DNA of 16,576 nucleotides from Clostridia bacterium (lineage in GTDB: Bacteria; Bacillota; Clostridia; Oscillospirales; CAG-272), in NCBI GenBank assembly GCA_017612655.1, contig JAGAFM010000038.1, positions 1 through 16,576 on the forward strand. The letters run 5' to 3'. The first letter of the stretch is position 1. Each line of letters begins with the position of its first letter. A model generated the notes under the pieces. That model saw only the letters and a list, made by a program, of their open reading frames with translations. It was not told where the DNA came from and searched no databases. The position numbers were made by a program, and so were the translations under genes. Shown here one piece after another: positions 13,650 to 16,576 of this stretch.

Positions 13650-15917
13650 TTAGAGAAGATTCCTCTGGATTTTTCCGCTGGTCGTTTTCGGAAGAGTATC
13701 CCGGAAGACGACGAGTCTCGGATACTTGTAGGGAGCGGTGTGCTCTTTGACGTAGTTCTGAATTTCCTTCTTCAGTTCCTCACTTGGAACGGTTCCCGGA
13801 GTCAGCACAACGCTTGCCTTTACGATCTGGCCGCGTATTTCGTCCGGGGCGGCGGAGACTCCGCATTCGAGAACATACGGAAGTTCCATAATGACACTCT
13901 CGATTTCAAACGGCCCGATCCGGTATCCGGAGGATTTGATGATGTCGTCCACACGGCCGACATACCAGAAATACCCGTCCTCGTCTTTCCATGCCGTATC
14001 GCCGGTATGATACATTCCGTTGCGCATGCACTGCGCCGTGAGTTCCGGATTCTCACCGTATTCGATAAACAGCCCTACCGGAGCACCGCGATCGATGCGA
14101 ATACAGATTTCCCCGACTTCGCCAGACGGGACTTCCCTGCCTTCCGGATCCACGACGACAACGTCGTACTGAGGCGATGCCTTCCCCATAGATCCGAGCT
14201 TCACCTTGGTTCCGGCAAAGTTTGCGATGGTCAGAGTCGTTTCGGTCTGACCGAATCCTTCCATGATTTCCAGCCCGGTCGCTTTTTCAAACTGTCTTGC
14301 GACCTCGGGATTCAGCGCCTCTCCTGCCGTCGTCATGTGCCTGACGGAAGACATGTCGTACTGAGACAGATCCTCCTTGATCATCATCCGGAGCATGGTG
14401 GGGGGAGCACAGAACGTCGTAATCTGATATTTGGCGAAGAGCGGCAGAATGTCGGAAGAATTGAAGCGCTCGAAGTCATAGACAAATACGGCTCCTTCGC
14501 ACATCCACTGGCCGTAGATTTTTCCCCAGAGAGACTTTCCCCAGCCCGTATCCGAGATGGTGAAGTGGAGACCGTCCGGTTCGCAGCAGTGCCAGGACTT
14601 TGCTGTCATGAAATGACCGAGAGGATAGGTATGCTTATGGATGACCATCTTCGGCTCGCCTGTCGTTCCGGATGAGAAAAACAGGAGCGCAGGTTCTTCT
14701 CCGCAGGGACAGTCAGGATCGCGCGCAAAGGTACTGGAGAAAACACGGTATTCGGAATCGAAATCATGCCACCCTTCCTTCTGTCCCCCAACGAGAATCC
14801 TGGTTTGTACGGAGGGGCAGGAAGCGATAGCGGTGTCCGCGATAGATGCGGTGTCCCCTTCGGAGGTACAGACGATCGCGGAAACGTTGGCAGAATTGAA
14901 TCTGTAAATGAAATCATGCTCCTTGAGAAGGAACGTGGCAGGAATCGCGACAGCACCGATTTTGTGAAGTGCGATCAAAGCAAACCAGAACTGATAGTGA
15001 CGCTTGAGGACAAGCATGACGCGGTCTCCCTGGCGGATTCCAAGAGACCGGAAATAATTGGCGCAGCGCGAGGATTCTTTCTTGATGTCCTTGAAGGTGT
15101 AGCGGCGCTCGACCTTGTTCTTGTCCAGATGAATCATGGCGAGCTTTTCGGGGTAAGTGTCGGCGATTCGGTCCACGACGTCGAATCCGAAGTTAAAACG
15201 GTCGGTATTGGAGAAAGCGACCTTGACCGGGGCGCCAGCCCCATCGTTCTCGACTGTGACAAAATCTTCCACGAGAAGCTTTTCGGATGTCCGGGCCGCA
15301 GCGATTGTCTGCCGGATCTCAGATTCGCCGATTTCCTCGCCGGGGAGAACAACGGCGCAGAATACGCAGTCGTTCCCTTCCACGGCGATCATTCCGTGAG
15401 GGGTGGAACTGTTGTAGTAGATACTGTCTCCCTCATGAAGCACCTCCCGGTTGTCACCTACCTGAACCAGCAGCGCGCCGGAGAGAACCAGATCGAATTC
15501 CTGTCCCTTGTGAGTGGACAGGTGGATCGGTTTATTCTGCAGATCCTCGGAATACTCATAGCGAACCCAGTAAGGCTCTGCAATCTTGCTTTTAAATTCG
15601 GGGGCGAGATTGGAGATGGTGATTCCCTCTTCTCGGGCCGTCTGATGTCCTTCCCCTTTCCGGGTCACGGTGTACGAGGAAAGGTGCGAAGTTCTTCCCT
15701 CGAGCAGTTCCGTCATTTCGACGCCTAAAGCAAGCGCGCACTTGTGAACGAAGGAAAAAGGAAGATCGACACGACCGCTTTCATAAAGACGGTACTGAGC
15801 GGGGGTAACATCCGTTTTGGAAGCCATGGTTTCTGCGGAAAAGCTCATGATTTCGCGCATTTCGCGGATTCTCTGAGCGATCTCCTCAAGCTGATAGGAT
15901 GTGGATTGCGATTCCAT
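13650..15917 (-). CDS. XRE helix-turn-helix / cupin / acyl-CoA synthetase fusion
   Basis: This 755-residue protein has three parts. Residues 12-73 form an XRE/Cro-type helix-turn-helix (IAQRIREMREIMSFSAETMA, then TPAQYRLYESGR). Residues 115-193 form a cupin with HLSTHKGQEFDLVLSG (132-147) and TPHGM, so His132, His136, Glu140 and His174 could bind a metal or ligand. Residues 240-755 are an AMP-forming ligase with the P-loop SSGTTGEPK (415-423), GFGQTETT (554-561), HTGD (637-640) and PKTTSGKI with Lys749. The ligase half resembles medium-chain (AcsM/MACS-type) synthetases, for example SDTGWGKSLWGKIYGQW and CAPPTMLR. The whole is continuous in frame and both ends look native. An AGGAG site precedes the ATG, 21 nt after the upstream ligase gene. 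It may sense an acyl or carboxylate ligand and regulate this operon while activating its substrate; that role is inferred. Confidence 0.9.
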   Translation of the reverse strand: MESQSTSYQLEEIAQRIREMREIMSFSAETMASKTDVTPAQYRLYESGRVDLPFSFVHKCALALGVEMTELLEGRTSHLSSYTVTRKGEGHQTAREEGITISNLAPEFKSKIAEPYWVRYEYSEDLQNKPIHLSTHKGQEFDLVLSGALLVQVGDNREVLHEGDSIYYNSSTPHGMIAVEGNDCVFCAVVLPGEEIGESEIRQTIAAARTSEKLLVEDFVTVENDGAGAPVKVAFSNTDRFNFGFDVVDRIADTYPEKLAMIHLDKNKVERRYTFKDIKKESSRCANYFRSLGIRQGDRVMLVLKRHYQFWFALIALHKIGAVAIPATFLLKEHDFIYRFNSANVSAIVCTSEGDTASIADTAIASCPSVQTRILVGGQKEGWHDFDSEYRVFSSTFARDPDCPCGEEPALLFFSSGTTGEPKMVIHKHTYPLGHFMTAKSWHCCEPDGLHFTISDTGWGKSLWGKIYGQWMCEGAVFVYDFERFNSSDILPLFAKYQITTFCAPPTMLRMMIKEDLSQYDMSSVRHMTTAGEALNPEVARQFEKATGLEIMEGFGQTETTLTIANFAGTKVKLGSMGKASPQYDVVVVDPEGREVPSGEVGEICIRIDRGAPVGLFIEYGENPELTAQCMRNGMYHTGDTAWKDEDGYFWYVGRVDDIIKSSGYRIGPFEIESVIMELPYVLECGVSAAPDEIRGQIVKASVVLTPGTVPSEELKKEIQNYVKEHTAPYKYPRLVVFRDTLPKTTSGKIQRNLL

Positions 15918-15938
15918 TTCTGATACTCCTAAAGCCTC

Positions 15939-16576
15939 TTATGAGAGGTTCAACATTTCGATGGACTGTTCTTTCATTTTGTACTTCAGGACTTTCCCCG
16001 CAGCATTCAGCGGGAACTCGCTGACAAACAGAAAATACCGGGGGACCTTGTGGCTCGCCATGTGAGCAAGACCGTAGTCGGTCAGCTCTTTGGCATCGAC
16101 GGACTCTCCGCTGTGGAGAATCACCCATGCACAGGCTTCCTCGCCGTATTTCGGATCGGGGACGGCAATGACCTGGATATCGCGGATCTTCGGATGGGTC
16201 AGGTAGAATTCTTCGATTTCACGCGGGTAGATATTCTCGCCTCCCCGGATGATCATGTCTTTAATTCGACCTGTCACTTTGTAATAGCCTTCCGGGGTTC
16301 TGCAGCAGATATCGCCGGTGTGGAGCCACCCGTCCGAGTCAATCGTCTGAGAGGTGGCCTCCGGCATCTTGTAATACCCTTTCATGATATTAAAGCCGCG
16401 GGCGACAAATTCGCCGTTCTGGCCGTCCGGAAGATCTTTTCCCGTTTCCGGGTCAATAATCTTGCAGGAAACGCCCGGGAAGGCGCTTCCGACTGTCTCC
16501 GTTCTCAGTTCTATCGATTCGTTGACTTCCCCCATGGTACACCCGGGGGAGGATTCGGTCTGTCCGTAAACGGACA
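15939..16576 (-). CDS. Acyl-CoA synthetase (AMP-forming), C-terminal part, cut by window edge
   Basis: The frame is open through the right edge, so only about the last 212 residues are seen. The first in-frame ATG, at 16535, is internal because YGQTESSP, the adenylation A5 motif, is encoded upstream of it. Further motifs follow in family order: GSAFPGVSCKIIDPETG, HTGD, GRIKDMIIRGGENIYPREIE (the hinge motif) and NAAGKVLKYKM with the probable catalytic lysine. The pattern matches medium- and long-chain fatty-acyl-CoA ligases of the AcsF2 type, which convert a free fatty acid, ATP and CoA to acyl-CoA, AMP and diphosphate. It should be cytosolic or membrane-associated. It differs clearly from the adjacent fused ligase, so the pair is not a recent duplication. 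It is the most upstream gene visible; the operon's promoter lies outside the window. Confidence 0.92.
   Translation of the reverse strand, partial: SVYGQTESSPGCTMGEVNESIELRTETVGSAFPGVSCKIIDPETGKDLPDGQNGEFVARGFNIMKGYYKMPEATSQTIDSDGWLHTGDICCRTPEGYYKVTGRIKDMIIRGGENIYPREIEEFYLTHPKIRDIQVIAVPDPKYGEEACAWVILHSGESVDAKELTDYGLAHMASHKVPRYFLFVSEFPLNAAGKVLKYKMKEQSIEMLNLS

Noticed and set aside
13644..14675. 343-codon plus-strand frame opposite the fused ligase
   Set aside because: Antisense shadow of the ligase domain, no motif and no ribosome site in context.
14766..15728. 320-codon plus-strand frame opposite the fusion gene
   Set aside because: Antisense shadow of the HTH-cupin-ligase gene, no family resemblance.
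1..16576. CRISPR array, insertion sequence or phage genes
   Set aside because: No regularly spaced repeats, transposase, integrase or terminal inverted repeats were seen.

Overview
This 16.6 kb window is almost entirely one run of ten genes, all on the minus strand and transcribed from the right edge toward position 944. The genes are tightly packed, most have clear AGGAGG-like ribosome binding sites, and by eye G+C is in the low to mid 50s percent. Together with a divergent GNHTDH-type galactokinase, a fused E1 alpha/beta 2-oxo-acid dehydrogenase and a regulator/acyl-CoA-synthetase fusion, this suggests an anaerobic Bacillota (Clostridia- or Erysipelotrichia-like) bacterium. That assignment is an inference; no rRNA or lineage marker is present.

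Layout in the direction of transcription. (1) 16576-15939: the C-terminal part of an AMP-forming acyl-CoA synthetase, cut by the window edge. (2) 15917-13650: a 755-residue fusion of an XRE helix-turn-helix, a cupin and a medium-chain-type acyl-CoA synthetase. (3) 13595-8407: a complete 2-oxo-acid dehydrogenase complex in the order E2, E3, E1, with both E1 subunits fused in one polypeptide. The genes are followed by a 12-bp perfect stem-loop. (4) 8325-7339: lipoate-protein ligase A, which would charge the E2 lipoyl domain. (5) 7283-4653: alanyl-tRNA synthetase. (6) 4637-944: galactokinase, a GH36 alpha-galactosidase-like enzyme and a small pyridoxamine-phosphate-oxidase-fold protein, the last two overlapping by ATGA. 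(7) 1-943: no convincing gene. This part holds a strongly purine-biased block (about 71% purine over 1-420), a perfect 12-bp AT-rich inverted repeat and a hairpin shortly after the last stop codon.

Functionally there are two modules joined by a housekeeping gene. The upstream module makes acyl-CoA by two routes: ATP-dependent activation of free carboxylates, and oxidative decarboxylation of a 2-oxo acid, probably pyruvate or acetoin-like judging from the E1 GGSMH motif. Lipoate salvage supports the second route. The DNA-binding and cupin domains fused to one synthetase make it a candidate ligand-sensing regulator of its own operon. The downstream module hydrolyses an alpha-galactoside in the cytoplasm and phosphorylates the sugar.

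The most interesting items are the HTH-cupin-ligase fusion in this operon, the single-chain E1 with an enlarged thiamine-diphosphate motif, the galactokinase with an altered sugar-binding signature, and the unexplained first kilobase.
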